DNA of 64,000 nt, from positions 42,716 through 106,715 of the forward strand of contig JAKVCV010000013.1 of assembly GCA_022448945.1 (NCBI GenBank). The letters run 5' to 3'. Below, piece after piece: positions 9,928 through 20,600 of the stretch; position 1 is the stretch's first letter, and each line of letters starts with the position of its first letter. Made by a program: the position numbers and the translations under genes. This stretch comes from Saprospiraceae bacterium (GTDB lineage Bacteria > Bacteroidota > Bacteroidia > Chitinophagales > Saprospiraceae). Under the pieces are notes generated by a model that was not told the origin of the DNA, made no database searches, and saw nothing but the letters and a program-made list of their open reading frames with translations.

Positions 9928-11874
9928 ATGAAGTCAAATAATTCAAATTTCACAGGTATAATGTTGTTGGTATTGTTGTTTTTAACTTACAATATATTGA
10001 CCGCACCTACAAAGGAGGAACTTGAGGCTAAAAAGAGAGCTGAAGATGCAAAAATTGCTGAACAACTTCTTAGAGATAGCCTTGATAATATTCCTAATAA
10101 AATCGAAAAGCTTCGTCTCGATAGTCTAAAAAGCAATTCATCTTTAACTGCTGAACAGAAAGATAGTATTGAACAAAGTTGGAAAACGGAAAAGTTGAAT
10201 AGTAGTTTTGGAATTTTTACACCTTCTGCTTCTGGGAAAGATGGTGAGGTTATTCTTGAAAATGAAAAATTGCGAATAACTTTTAATAAAAAAGGTGGTC
10301 GTATAGCCAAAGTTGAAGTTAAAGGGTTTATGCAATATAATCAAGCTACTGTAGATCCTTATGATAAAGAGCCTTTGGTGTTGATGGATGACAGTAGAAA
10401 TAAGTTTGAATATTATATACCATTAAATAATTCCTCAAAAGGTGATATTTCTACCGCTGATTTATATTTTGAACCAATAATTGATGGTCAAACTCTAAGT
10501 ATGCGGGCATATACCACTGATAAAAATAAGTATGTTGAGCAAAAATATACCATAAAAGATGGTTATCAATTGGATTATCAATTCATATTAGAGGGTATTA
10601 ATGACAATATGCCAAGAGATAAGAAACTGAAATTGAAATGGGATACTTATCTAAAGAAAATTGAAAAAAATCCCTACTATGAGAAATCAATGTCAACGGT
10701 TTATTTCAAAAGTAAGGAGGAGGATTTCAGTTACTGTAATTGTCAGACTTCTGCTACTGAAAAACTAGAGAATCCAGTAGATTGGGTTTCTCAGTCTCAA
10801 CAGTTTTTTAATACCTCTATTTTTTCTAAAGATGGTACAACTTTTACTAATGCGATATTAAGTACTAAAGTTTTAGATGAAAAAGAAGCCCATCTTAAAG
10901 AATTGTATTCACTTATTGAATTTGAGACTAAAGATCAAAATTCTGCAGTATATGATATGCAATTATATATTGGACCAAATGATTATACTGAATTAGTTGC
11001 TATAGGAAATGATTTTGAACGAATTATTCCTTTTGGTTGGAGTATTTTTGGTTTTATAAGTCGTTCTATTATCCGCCCTTTGTTTAATTTCTTTGCCTTG
11101 TTTATTTCAAGTTATGGCTTGATTATTATTTTATTAACCTTTTTAATTCGTTTGGTCTTATTCCCATTACAATATAAGATGCTTGTAAATGGAGTTAAAA
11201 TGAGTGTAATTAAGCCTGAAATGGAGGCTATGCGCAAAAAACATAAAGATGATCAGGCAGGAATGCAAGCAGCCCAAATGAAAATGTACCAGGAGTATGG
11301 TCTTAATCCATTAGGTGGTTGTTTGCCGATGCTTTTAACAATGCCAATATGGATAGCATTATATAGATTTTTCCCTGCTTCTATAGATTTTCGGCAAAAG
11401 TCATTTTTATGGGCAGATGATTTAGTGAGTTACGATTCTATTTTAGACTTTGGGCAATATCCTATTTTATATAATATCTATGGTGATCATGTTAGTTTGT
11501 TTACATTATTGTGGATGATTTCTATGTTCGCTTTTTTATGGTATAATGGGAAAAATATGGATATGTCTGCAGGAGGAGGTGCTAATATGAAGATGATGAA
11601 ATATATGCAATATTCTTTTCCAATTTTGTTCTTTTTTGCCTTGAATAGCTGGGCTGCTGGTCTTACAGCTTATATGTTGTTTAGTAACCTGCTTAATATT
11701 TTACAAACATATGTTACGAAAAATATTCTAATTGATAAAGATAAACTCAGGTTTGAGATGATGGAAAATAAGAAGAATTATAAAGAGAAACCTAAGACGG
11801 GCTTTATGGCTAAATATCAAGAATTACTTAAGGAACAACAAGAGATGGAGCGAAGGAAAAAAGGGAAGAAGTAA
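9928..11874 (+). CDS. yidC: Membrane protein insertase YidC
   Basis: 648 residues, normal length for Bacteroidota YidC. It inserts and folds inner-membrane proteins, alone or with SecYEG. An N-terminal membrane anchor (about 8-26) is followed by a Lys/Glu-rich linker, a large periplasmic beta-sandwich (about 95-355) and the conserved five-helix insertase core from about residue 375. The core shows LFPLQYKMLVNGVKMSVIKP, the cytoplasmic coiled hairpin, NPLGGCLPMLLTMPIWIALY and the last helices (SWAAGLTAYMLFSNLLNILQ). The C-terminus is strongly basic (ending RRKKGKK), as expected for ribosome contact. Single gene with its own promoter, ending in a shared terminator with the convergent polyamine gene. 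Confidence 0.97.
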   Translation: MKSNNSNFTGIMLLVLLFLTYNILTAPTKEELEAKKRAEDAKIAEQLLRDSLDNIPNKIEKLRLDSLKSNSSLTAEQKDSIEQSWKTEKLNSSFGIFTPSASGKDGEVILENEKLRITFNKKGGRIAKVEVKGFMQYNQATVDPYDKEPLVLMDDSRNKFEYYIPLNNSSKGDISTADLYFEPIIDGQTLSMRAYTTDKNKYVEQKYTIKDGYQLDYQFILEGINDNMPRDKKLKLKWDTYLKKIEKNPYYEKSMSTVYFKSKEEDFSYCNCQTSATEKLENPVDWVSQSQQFFNTSIFSKDGTTFTNAILSTKVLDEKEAHLKELYSLIEFETKDQNSAVYDMQLYIGPNDYTELVAIGNDFERIIPFGWSIFGFISRSIIRPLFNFFALFISSYGLIIILLTFLIRLVLFPLQYKMLVNGVKMSVIKPEMEAMRKKHKDDQAGMQAAQMKMYQEYGLNPLGGCLPMLLTMPIWIALYRFFPASIDFRQKSFLWADDLVSYDSILDFGQYPILYNIYGDHVSLFTLLWMISMFAFLWYNGKNMDMSAGGGANMKMMKYMQYSFPILFFFALNSWAAGLTAYMLFSNLLNILQTYVTKNILIDKDKLRFEMMENKKNYKEKPKTGFMAKYQELLKEQQEMERRKKGKK

Positions 11875-11889
11875 TTATTCCTTTAATTA

Positions 11890-11930
11890 AAAATGGCTAT
11901 ATCGAATTTCGATATAGCCATTTTCTTTTA
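11890..11930. terminator. Bidirectional intrinsic terminator, yidC/speDE
   Basis: A long near-perfect palindrome (ATGGCTATATCGAA paired with TTCGATATAGCCAT, 11893-11921) is flanked by A-run and T-run. It lies between the convergent yidC and polyamine genes and can serve both. Confidence 0.85.
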
Positions 11931-11942
11931 TTGTTATAGTCA

Positions 11943-13241
11943 TTAATTTTCTAGATGTTCTTTGATTAATTGACGAACAAATGGTGGTAATGCATAGGCT
12001 GCAAAATGCATTTCAGGAGTATAATATTGTAAATTGTTTTTTTGTGAAAAGATTGCTGCTGCAGGTAAATCAAAATCAGTGTATTTCAAATCTTTATTTT
12101 TTTGAGCAGTTATAAAACTCCACATTCCTGTTGGGTACGTCGATATATATGTTAGATAACAGGCTATTGAATTTTTTCCAAAAATATCATGCATACATTT
12201 GTTTAAGCCCAGGAAGGCATTTGTATTGAATAGGGGCCCTTCGCTTTGAAGGTTCAATATCCCTCCAGGTTTTAATACTCGGTAAGCATCTTTGTAGAAA
12301 CTATAACTAAATAGTCCCTCTGCTGGTCCTTCTGGATCGCTTCCATCAATAACAATAAGATCAAACTCTTCATCATCACAGTCTTTCATATATTGCACTC
12401 CATCCATAATATGTAATTCGAGATTTGGATTGTCAAATTCACAGGATAGTTGCGGAAGGTGTAATTTTGAAGCTTCTACTACATATTCATCAATTTCTAC
12501 CATTACTACTTTTTCAATACTTGAATGACGGAATAATTCACGTATAGTGCCACCATCACCACCACCTATTACTAATACCCGTTTAGGGTTCCCATGTATA
12601 AAAACAGGGATATGGACAATCATCTCATGATATATGAATTCGTCCTTTTCAGTTACCATGACCATGTCATCTATTGCAAGCGTTTTTCCAAATGCATAAC
12701 TTTCAAATACTCGAACTTTCTGGTAATCAGATTGTTTGTTATATAAGATTTTTCCAGTATGACGTAAAGAAAGCGCAATGTTTTCATCTTTGTCTGTGAA
12801 CCATACATCCCGTTTGAATTGAGGATTTACCGTTTTTGCGGTCGTAGTACGCGATTCTTTTAAATATTCTACACTTATACGTTTAAGTAATTCTATTTGG
12901 CCTCGATTGATTTCCATTGAGGAACCATGGCATGCTTCTAATGCTTCTTTAAGAAAGTCATAGGCAACCCACGGTTGAACTTCATTTCCACAAGTAAAAA
13001 TATCAACAGCAGCATATTGATACTCTGGCCATGCATGTATTGCAAGATGACTTTCTTGAATAACTACTACACCTGAAACTCCATAGGGAGAAAAGTGATG
13101 GAAAGTTGAATTTATGACCGTAGCATTTGCTTTTTTTGCAGCGCTGACCATTGCTTTTTCTATGCAAATAACATCATTGAGAATAGTAGCAGAACAGCCA
13201 AAGAATTCTACTAAGATATGTCTTCCTAAAGCATTAGGCAT
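11943..13241 (-). CDS. Fused S-adenosylmethionine decarboxylase-spermidine synthase
   Basis: 432-residue fusion. Residues 1 to about 120 are a bacterial-type AdoMet decarboxylase (SpeD): [13 protein letters not shown] holds the self-cleavage site Glu63-Ser64, where Ser64 would become the pyruvoyl cofactor, plus His69 and the FTCG Cys84. From about 145 on it is spermidine synthase (SpeE): [14 protein letters not shown] (223-236) binds decarboxylated AdoMet, MVEID follows at 247-251, and [16 protein letters not shown] (294-309) carries the catalytic Asp region. Together these steps make the aminopropyl donor and transfer it to putrescine. SpeD-SpeE fusions are known in environmental bacteria. 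Here both halves keep their key residues. The aminopropyl acceptor, putrescine or another diamine, is not certain. Confidence 0.94.
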   Translation of the reverse strand: MPNALGRHILVEFFGCSATILNDVICIEKAMVSAAKKANATVINSTFHHFSPYGVSGVVVIQESHLAIHAWPEYQYAAVDIFTCGNEVQPWVAYDFLKEALEACHGSSMEINRGQIELLKRISVEYLKESRTTTAKTVNPQFKRDVWFTDKDENIALSLRHTGKILYNKQSDYQKVRVFESYAFGKTLAIDDMVMVTEKDEFIYHEMIVHIPVFIHGNPKRVLVIGGGDGGTIRELFRHSSIEKVVMVEIDEYVVEASKLHLPQLSCEFDNPNLELHIMDGVQYMKDCDDEEFDLIVIDGSDPEGPAEGLFSYSFYKDAYRVLKPGGILNLQSEGPLFNTNAFLGLNKCMHDIFGKNSIACYLTYISTYPTGMWSFITAQKNKDLKYTDFDLPAAAIFSQKNNLQYYTPEMHFAAYALPPFVRQLIKEHLEN

Positions 13242-13288
13242 CTGTATGCGTTTGTGTTTTGGTTGTTCAAGTATGATTTAGAAATTAC

Positions 13289-14722
13289 TTATTTTCCACT
13301 GCCCCTGAGTATAACCAATACGGTATGAATTAAAATTTTAAAATCAAGACCTAAGGTAAGGTTTTCAATATATATTAAATCCAGTTTTAGTCGGTCTATC
13401 ATTTCATCAACATTGGACGCATATCCATATTGAACCTGTCCCCATGATGTAATTCCAGGTCTTACCTTATGCAATTTGTGCACATTAGGAGCACGTTTAG
13501 CAATTTGGTCAATATAAAATTGACGTTCAGGTCTTGGCCCTACCAATGCCATTTCGCCTTTTAGAACATTCCAAAATTGTGGAATTTCATCAATTCTGTA
13601 TTTACGCATACTTTTCCCAAAGGGTGTACACCGATCATCTCCGGTAATAGATAGTTGAGGTCCACCTTTTTCAGCATCAAGATACATCGACCTGAATTTA
13701 TATATTATAAAAGGTTTTCCATATTTGCCAATACGTTCTTGCTGGTAAAATATAGGTCCTTTTGAGGATAAGCGAACTCTGATAGCTATATACAAATATA
13801 AAGGACTAAGAATGATAAGTATAATCAAAGAGAGAGATATATCCATAAATCTTTTTATAGTTCTTAGCCATATAGGAATAAAATGAGTTTTCATTTCAAC
13901 CAAGCCCGCACCACGAACATTAGGCATATTTACTTTTCCAAGTAATATCCCACGCATACTGGGTATAGCACGTACCAGGATCTTGTGACTATGTCGATCC
14001 AGTGATGCGATCAATTTGTTTAGTTTTGTATGTTCGGATTTATCTAACGCAAGAATCACCTCCTCAACCTCCTGATCTATAAGGATTTCATGTAAATCCT
14101 CCATATTTCCTAGATAGGAAAGAAGCTCACCTAAAGGGTTGACGTTTTTAGAATCTGTATCTACAAAACCTAAGATATTATATCCTAATTGCCTTTTTCT
14201 ACTAATGATATCTTCATAAATATTTATAATATTTGGATTACGCCCTATAATTATAGTGTTAAAACTAAATTTTCCAGAACGAATTCTTTGGCTGGATATA
14301 CTAAGCAATAACATTCTAGTACTTACAGTACAACAAAAATGAATAAACCATAAACTTCCAAATGAGAGATAATATGCCCTATATCCTCCCATATAATTTA
14401 TAAGATCATCTAGTAAAATTGTAAAAAATAATAGTAATGCACCAGAAAAGCTAGAGAAGAATGTGCGTGTAAATTCTGTTAATCTTGACATTCTGTATAC
14501 GTTCCTGTAACTGTCAAAGATTATGTAAACCATTATCCATATAATTGGGACGACTACTATACTATATTGAAAATTCGAGTCTTCGAGTTGATGAATAGAA
14601 AACGGGCGAGCTTCCAGTACTACTCTTCGGAACACTACAAATAAGAACCAGGATAGCAATGCTGTCAGGTAATCAGTAAGGGCATATAATAAAACTCCTT
14701 TAGGTAGCTTCCAAGCCTTCAT
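13289..14722 (-). CDS. Polyprenyl-phosphate sugar-1-phosphate transferase (WcaJ/WbaP type)
   Basis: 477 residues. The N-terminal half has four to five membrane helices and a nucleotide-binding-like soluble domain (about 150-260). A membrane re-entrant helix (about 290-313) precedes the bacterial sugar transferase domain with PIFYQQERIGKYGKPF, KFRSM, YRIDEIPQFWNVLKGEMALVGPRPER. Family members transfer a sugar-1-phosphate from a nucleotide sugar to undecaprenyl phosphate, the first step of exopolysaccharide or O-antigen assembly. The sugar cannot be told from sequence. No other polysaccharide genes lie next to it, so it is an isolated initiating enzyme. The start at 14722 is supported by the promoter about 34 nt upstream. 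Confidence 0.93.
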   Translation of the reverse strand: MKAWKLPKGVLLYALTDYLTALLSWFLFVVFRRVVLEARPFSIHQLEDSNFQYSIVVVPIIWIMVYIIFDSYRNVYRMSRLTEFTRTFFSSFSGALLLFFTILLDDLINYMGGYRAYYLSFGSLWFIHFCCTVSTRMLLLSISSQRIRSGKFSFNTIIIGRNPNIINIYEDIISRKRQLGYNILGFVDTDSKNVNPLGELLSYLGNMEDLHEILIDQEVEEVILALDKSEHTKLNKLIASLDRHSHKILVRAIPSMRGILLGKVNMPNVRGAGLVEMKTHFIPIWLRTIKRFMDISLSLIILIILSPLYLYIAIRVRLSSKGPIFYQQERIGKYGKPFIIYKFRSMYLDAEKGGPQLSITGDDRCTPFGKSMRKYRIDEIPQFWNVLKGEMALVGPRPERQFYIDQIAKRAPNVHKLHKVRPGITSWGQVQYGYASNVDEMIDRLKLDLIYIENLTLGLDFKILIHTVLVILRGSGK

Positions 14723-14755
14723 GCACTAAAATTTGTGTGTGTGTTTGTTTTTTTT

Positions 14756-14763
14756 CAAAGGTA
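14756..14763 (-). promoter_or_regulatory. Promoter -7 element of the sugar transferase gene (TACCTTTG)
   Basis: On the minus strand TACCTTTG matches TAnnTTTG, 34 nt upstream of the ATG at 14722. No clear -33 element was found. Confidence 0.5.
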
Positions 14764-14838
14764 AGAAATTTATTACTAATCCGTACGTTCTTAATTTAGT
14801 CCTGAATAATCTGTGCATAATCATTATAATATAGACGA

Positions 14839-15726
14839 TTAATAATGGACTAGTTTAATATTATCCAAGTAAACTAATGGTTGAGCGGTATCAGCATATT
14901 TTAGGGCCCTGAAAATTACGGAATATTCTGTTGCATCTGCTCCAAAAACTTCCATGGTCATATTGAAATAGATTTTTTTCCATTCAGTCGTTACATTACC
15001 ACCACCTTTATACATAATAGATGTATTTCCATTACTGTAATGTGCTATCAAGCCAACTTGAAATGGAGTGTTCGTCTTGTAGTTGAGTTCTAAATATACA
15101 GGGAAAGAAGTATTTGCAGGTTGAATGGAATAAAATCGAGAGGAACTAGAAACCGTACAATCAAGATTTGCACTATCTAATACCATTAATCCGGAATAAG
15201 ACCCTTCAAAAACTTCTGTAGACTGATGAATCATTTCTGTATTTGTATTACCATCGAGATCTTCGGTAAAAATTGGTTGGTTTGGAGATTCGAAATCATC
15301 GACAATAATAACTGTTGCTGAGGGGTCATAGCCTAAAGTAGGGTGGAATGTATCTATTTTTCCAGGTTCCAGTTGCATTGTAGTCGTATAGGGTTCATAG
15401 AAAGGATAGATTGCTCTTGTATTGGTAATGCCATTGTCTTTAATTCCTGCAGAAATTTTTATGCTATTGGTAGGGAAATTCTCATCAAGAATAACTGGAA
15501 AAATAGCGGGTAAAGTATTTGCGCCTAGTTGTTGACCATCTACACTAGGCCATGCATCAACTATAGCAGAGGAAGAACTCCCTTGTCCAAGACTTGTATC
15601 TGCTTCAAAAAATATGTTATCGATATAAATATACGCAGGGGTAGAAGGAGAATTATCCTTGATACAGCCATTTAAAATAAAGGCTATTGCAGATAAAAAA
15701 ATTAATAACTTGTAGTAATTAGTCAT
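14839..15726 (-). CDS. Predicted lipoprotein with carbohydrate-binding-like fold
   Basis: I choose the ATG at 15726 (the frame is open to 15771) because it gives a clean lipoprotein signal: MTNYYKLLIFLSAIAFILNGC with lipobox LNGC. The mature part is about 270 residues. Its second half, with VIIVDDFESPNQ, EGSYSGLMVLDSANLDC, LELNYKTNTPFQVGLI and VYLDNIKLV, looks like a jelly-roll domain seen in surface glycan-binding or adhesin proteins; this is inference from pattern only. It belongs to a family of Bacteroidota lipoproteins without known function. Probably surface or periplasmic and outer-membrane anchored. Confidence 0.72.
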   Translation of the reverse strand: MTNYYKLLIFLSAIAFILNGCIKDNSPSTPAYIYIDNIFFEADTSLGQGSSSSAIVDAWPSVDGQQLGANTLPAIFPVILDENFPTNSIKISAGIKDNGITNTRAIYPFYEPYTTTMQLEPGKIDTFHPTLGYDPSATVIIVDDFESPNQPIFTEDLDGNTNTEMIHQSTEVFEGSYSGLMVLDSANLDCTVSSSSRFYSIQPANTSFPVYLELNYKTNTPFQVGLIAHYSNGNTSIMYKGGGNVTTEWKKIYFNMTMEVFGADATEYSVIFRALKYADTAQPLVYLDNIKLVHY

Positions 15727-15893
15727 AACACTATGCTCTTTCTTGCAAAAATATCTTTTTATCACTAACATTCAAAAGATTGTATAGCATTTCCGAAGTA
15801 TAATTACAAGTACTTATTTACTTTATAAGATGGAGTGAAACACAAAAAGGTTGGGCATGCTATTGTTAAAATGATCATGAACTCAAAAAAAGA

Positions 15894-17606
15894 CTAAAAT
15901 TTTACTTCCAGACCCAACATGCCATTAAATCCTATTTGTCTGTATAAATACCAACGTTGATTTTGATTGTGTATTATGTTATTAAGATCAACAAAAAGAG
16001 CAAAGTTTTTAGATGCTTGATATCGTATACTAAAACTGAAATCGTATAAACCCTGGAGTACCTTTACGGTTTGTGTTTCATCCAGATAAGGCACGCCTGC
16101 ATTGATATAAAGTTCAGCCTTTAAGGAAAGGAAGTTCCTTTCTTTTCGACCTGCTTTTTTATTACTAACCTTCTTCTTGCCAGTGAGAAAAATATCATAG
16201 GTGACAAAGAAATTGCTCTCAAATGTTGGCAAGTGAAATGCTTTTTCAAAATGTTTAGGTTGGTAAATGTTATAGCCAATTGTTCCACCAACTACTAAGT
16301 TTTTTAATAATCTAAAATCAAGGGTTCCTCTTATGAAGATAATTCCTGTTGTGTCATATACAGGTTTGAATCTTGAGAACTGTCTCAATGAATCCATATC
16401 ATTCATAAAATAGGGCAGGTTTTGAGTAAAAGCATAACCAGCTTTAACATCATAAGCGATTTTTTTAACAGAACCACGTAAGCCACCAAATAATTCAAGA
16501 TAATTGGTGTGATGTATTTCAGGGTTAGACACTAAAAATGGGTTGTAATAAGTTAAAGACCGAAAGCTGTTCTGACGCACTTGTCCGACACCCCCTAAAT
16601 ATATTGAAAGCGCACCTCGTGCAAGGGTATAAGAAAGTTCAACATCAGGATGTATAAAAAAATTGGTTTCATTTATACCAAGATTAACGCCTAAGCGCGC
16701 TTTGAAATCACCCGCATTGACGGTGAATGTTGGATGGAAATAGAAAAGAACTATACTTTTTGTGGCATTAGTATTAATACTGTCAATAGTTACAGGTAAT
16801 GCTTTTAACCCTAAAAAGTTCATTCCTACATCTATTCTAAGTGGATGCTTTTGATTGTTTGTTCCAAACCACTTTTCAAATGTAAAATTTGGAGTGATAC
16901 TAAACTCAGAGGTGCCAAAACGATCGCTATAGCTATAAAAATCAATATCTCCACGATAATTTATAAGAGCTTTATTGGTTTTTCCATTAAAGATATTGAC
17001 ATTTCCTTTGACGTCTATGAAGCGTTGGCGCAGGCTATCATCACCAAGGGTTATAGTTTCAAGAGAATCTGTAAATCCATAATATCGGTTGGTATTATAA
17101 TTAAACTCAAAATCGGTGCCGATTGCAATGTTTTTTCTTGAGAAATAGGTGGCATCAATGTCTAGATGGGTTTTTGTAAAAGTTTGATTTGGTAAATAAC
17201 CCTGAAGTATTGAGTGATGTTTTGCATTTACACCAAATTTCACCATGTTGAAAATGTTATTATATGAGACTTCCACTAAAGGAGACAATGGATATCCAAA
17301 TCCTGCTTTTGCATAGAAGTTATACATTTGTTCTTCAAGTGATTTTGGCATTGCTAAAGGACGAATCACTGGCGCGGGGTAAAGTAAACCCATTAAATGA
17401 GTAGGGACGGTATAGTTAAGATTTTTATTTGAATTGGTATCCAGTTCTGGCAAATGAGGTCTGCTTTCAAATTTTTTACTTTTTGCCAGTTTTGCTTTAA
17501 AAGGTTTTAGGAGTTCTGTTTGATTGTTATCTATTATCTGGGCAGAGGTTAAAGTTGTTGAACTCAGAAAAAAACTAAGCAGTATGATATGTTTTAAGTT
17601 AGTCAT
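15894..17606 (-). CDS. Outer-membrane beta-barrel protein paired with TPR protein
   Basis: 570 residues with signal peptide (about 1-22, ending TSAQ), a short charged linker, then continuous amphipathic beta-strand pattern to a C-terminal Phe (LGLEVKF), as in TonB-receptor-like barrels. No plug domain is present, so it is not a standard TonB receptor. It starts 40 bp after the stop of the large TPR gene on the same strand and is probably co-transcribed with it. Such TPR/barrel pairs are common in Bacteroidota and may form an outer-membrane complex, but a function is not established here. Confidence 0.75.
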   Translation of the reverse strand: MTNLKHIILLSFFLSSTTLTSAQIIDNNQTELLKPFKAKLAKSKKFESRPHLPELDTNSNKNLNYTVPTHLMGLLYPAPVIRPLAMPKSLEEQMYNFYAKAGFGYPLSPLVEVSYNNIFNMVKFGVNAKHHSILQGYLPNQTFTKTHLDIDATYFSRKNIAIGTDFEFNYNTNRYYGFTDSLETITLGDDSLRQRFIDVKGNVNIFNGKTNKALINYRGDIDFYSYSDRFGTSEFSITPNFTFEKWFGTNNQKHPLRIDVGMNFLGLKALPVTIDSINTNATKSIVLFYFHPTFTVNAGDFKARLGVNLGINETNFFIHPDVELSYTLARGALSIYLGGVGQVRQNSFRSLTYYNPFLVSNPEIHHTNYLELFGGLRGSVKKIAYDVKAGYAFTQNLPYFMNDMDSLRQFSRFKPVYDTTGIIFIRGTLDFRLLKNLVVGGTIGYNIYQPKHFEKAFHLPTFESNFFVTYDIFLTGKKKVSNKKAGRKERNFLSLKAELYINAGVPYLDETQTVKVLQGLYDFSFSIRYQASKNFALFVDLNNIIHNQNQRWYLYRQIGFNGMLGLEVKF

Positions 17607-17646
17607 TGTTTTTGGTTTTCAATTTCTAAGGATGATTTTCACTAAA

Positions 17647-20600
17647 TTACTGGTTGTTTTTCGCGGATTTCCTTGGTTTTTTCTTCTTCCTTTTAGGTTT
17701 ACGGGTTTCTATAATTTCTTCCTCTACAATTGGTTCATCAGTATTTTCCTCGATCATTTCTAAATCATCATCCGGATTTATTCTCTTAATTTTGCTCTTG
17801 TTCTCTTCTGCATCTATAACAAGTTGTAATTTACTCTTTGCTTCATCAATTAGATCCTGGTCACCATCATAATTGTCAACTATAGATTGAAGCGTAGCTT
17901 TTGCCTGAAAGAGGTTGCCTTTTTCTGCATATATATCTGCAAGTAGAATAAAGCTTTTGACTAACCAGTAGGGGTGCCCGGGTATTTCTTTATTGTTTTT
18001 AAAACAAATATCAAGCGCATTGTCTAATTCTCTTTTTTGATAAAAAATATACGCACGCCAGTATCTTGATTCTGCTGAGAGAACATCGTCACCAGAAAGT
18101 TCTATGTTTCTGTCAAAAGCTTTTAAAGCATCATCATATTTCTTTTGCGATAAGTAGGATTTACCTAAGTAGTAGTTTGCTTCGGCATGATCCTGAGGTG
18201 TAGTTCTAGGGTTATTGATAAAGCGTTCAGTCGTATTAATTAAAGTGTCAAATTTAGTTGCATAATAGGCAGCACGCATACCATATTGCTGTGCTTCAAA
18301 TAACCTTTCTTCAGTTGATGCAAGGTTTTCAAGTCTGCCAAAGTATTTGCTGGCTTCACTAAAATCCTGAATGCTGTAATAAGTGATGTTCGCTGCTCTG
18401 TAATTTGCAGTCTCAGCATAGGCGGGATTGCCATTGTCAGAGATATAAGCATAGTCTAATATAGCTTCTTCGTAACGCTTAAGGTCGAACAAAGATTCTC
18501 CACGGTTGAATCGTGCTTGAATATTATTCATTCCGTTTGGGTATCTTTCAAGGTACTTTGTATAACGGGAAACGGCATCTTCCCAATTGTTATTTTCAAA
18601 TTGAATTTGTGCAGATACAAACATTAGAGAATCGCGTTCCAATTCATCAATAGAATATCCTTGTATCGATTTAACAAAATCAAAATAACCATCAGTATTC
18701 CCAGATTCTATATAAATCTCTTTAATCGCTGATAGGGCATCCTTTGCTTCTTCACTCTGGGGATTAGTATTAAATACACTTTTATAGTAGTTTAATGCTT
18801 CCTCGTTCTTGTCCATGGAATAAGCAATTAATCCCAATTTTAGCATCGCCTGATTTGCTGTTTCACTATTTGGATATTTTTCTACTAGCTCTTTATAAGC
18901 TTCAATAGCCAAGTCTTTTTGATCAAGATGTAAATAGGTGTTACCTTTAGAATAAAGTGCATTATCAGCATAAAGTGATGTAGGATAATTATTGATCAAT
19001 CTGTCCAGAATTGCAATTTGTAAACTAGTTTTATCTTGAAGGTTATGTATTAAACTAACCTGGTACATTGCATAATCTTTATTGGGATAGTTTTTGTTGA
19101 TCGTAGTATTATAATATTCCTTTGCTTTTGAGAAATCACGAAGATAAAGCAAACAATCTGCTGACCTCAGCAATGCATCAGGATAAACAAAATTTGTTAC
19201 ATACCTGTCGTTTATGCTATTTAAATGAGGTTTTATTTCCGAAACAGCTTTTATAAACGATCGCGACGCATTCCCATAGTCTTCTTTTTTTAGGTAATTA
19301 TATCCCAAACCGTAGTTTGCAACACCTATTGTAGAATTTGCAGGCAATTGATTCGCAGTTTTTGCCAACAAGTTGAATTGAAAATATTCATCGATACTTT
19401 TATCATATAGTTGTCTTTTGTAAAGTGATTCAGCCTTCCAAAAGTGTGCCAGTGCTAATGTTTCTTGATTAATACCGATTTTGATGGATTCATCAAATAA
19501 GGTGATCGCTTTTGGGTATTTAAAGTCATTAAAAAGTTGTAATGCCCTGAAATATGCAATCTTCTGATGTGTTTCTTTAATCTTTTGCGTTTTTTCAGGC
19601 ATTTGGCGCAAATACTCAAGCGCTGTGTCATAATCCCGAGTGTTCAGAAAGATCTTACTTAATAAGTTTTGAGCTTCATTGTAATATTCAGACTTGTTTT
19701 TTGTCACCTTTTGTAGCGCAGAAATAGCATCATTGTCGAAACCAAGTTCGTAGGAAAGTTTAGCATAATTAATTAGAGCATCTTCCTGAAGGATAGGGTC
19801 AAATGTCATTTGACTGGCTTTTTGAAATGCTTGACGCGCAGGAGATTTTTTTCCGGTTTTTAGCAGACAATCGGCCATATTGTATAAAGCACTTTGCCCC
19901 ATCTTATCTTTTAATGCATTTAATTGTCTGAAGTTTTCAATAGCTTCCTCATGTTTTCCAATTTTGTATTGCGTATACCCAAGTTGGTAAAGTGTCTCTT
20001 TTGTTACTTTTCGACTGTATTCTACATAAGATTCTAAAAAAGGTAATGCTTTTTCGTAGGCTCCTTGCTCAAAATATGCTTGACCTATTAATTGTGAAAT
20101 CTGTTCTCTTTCAATTATGTTTTTGTCATTGGCTAAAGGCTCACCATATTTAATTAATTCGGAATGTTGTTTTAGCGCAAAATAAATCTGACAAATATAA
20201 GAAGGGACAATAGAGCTATATTTTTTTGAATTTTGAACCCTTTTAAAGCTTTGTAATGCTTCATCATATTCTTTTTCGAAGAAATTGGTGATGCCGTAAT
20301 AATAATTGCTAGGGTAGTAATACTGTGTTTTTACTTCTTTTATCTCATAAAACAACGTTTTTGCTTGTTCAAATTTCTTTTTTACAAAATAGCAATAACC
20401 CAGTTTAAACTTTTTTTCAATAATCTCAGCATTGTTTAAATCAAGATTTGGTACTTTGCTAAGATATTTGATAGCCATAGTATATTGACGTTTATCATAG
20501 TAATGGTTGCCTATGGCAAGGCGTGCTTTTGTCGCAACAGGACTTGGATCATAATTATCTATAAAAGTTAATAATCTTTTTTCAGCATCTGCCTGTTTAG

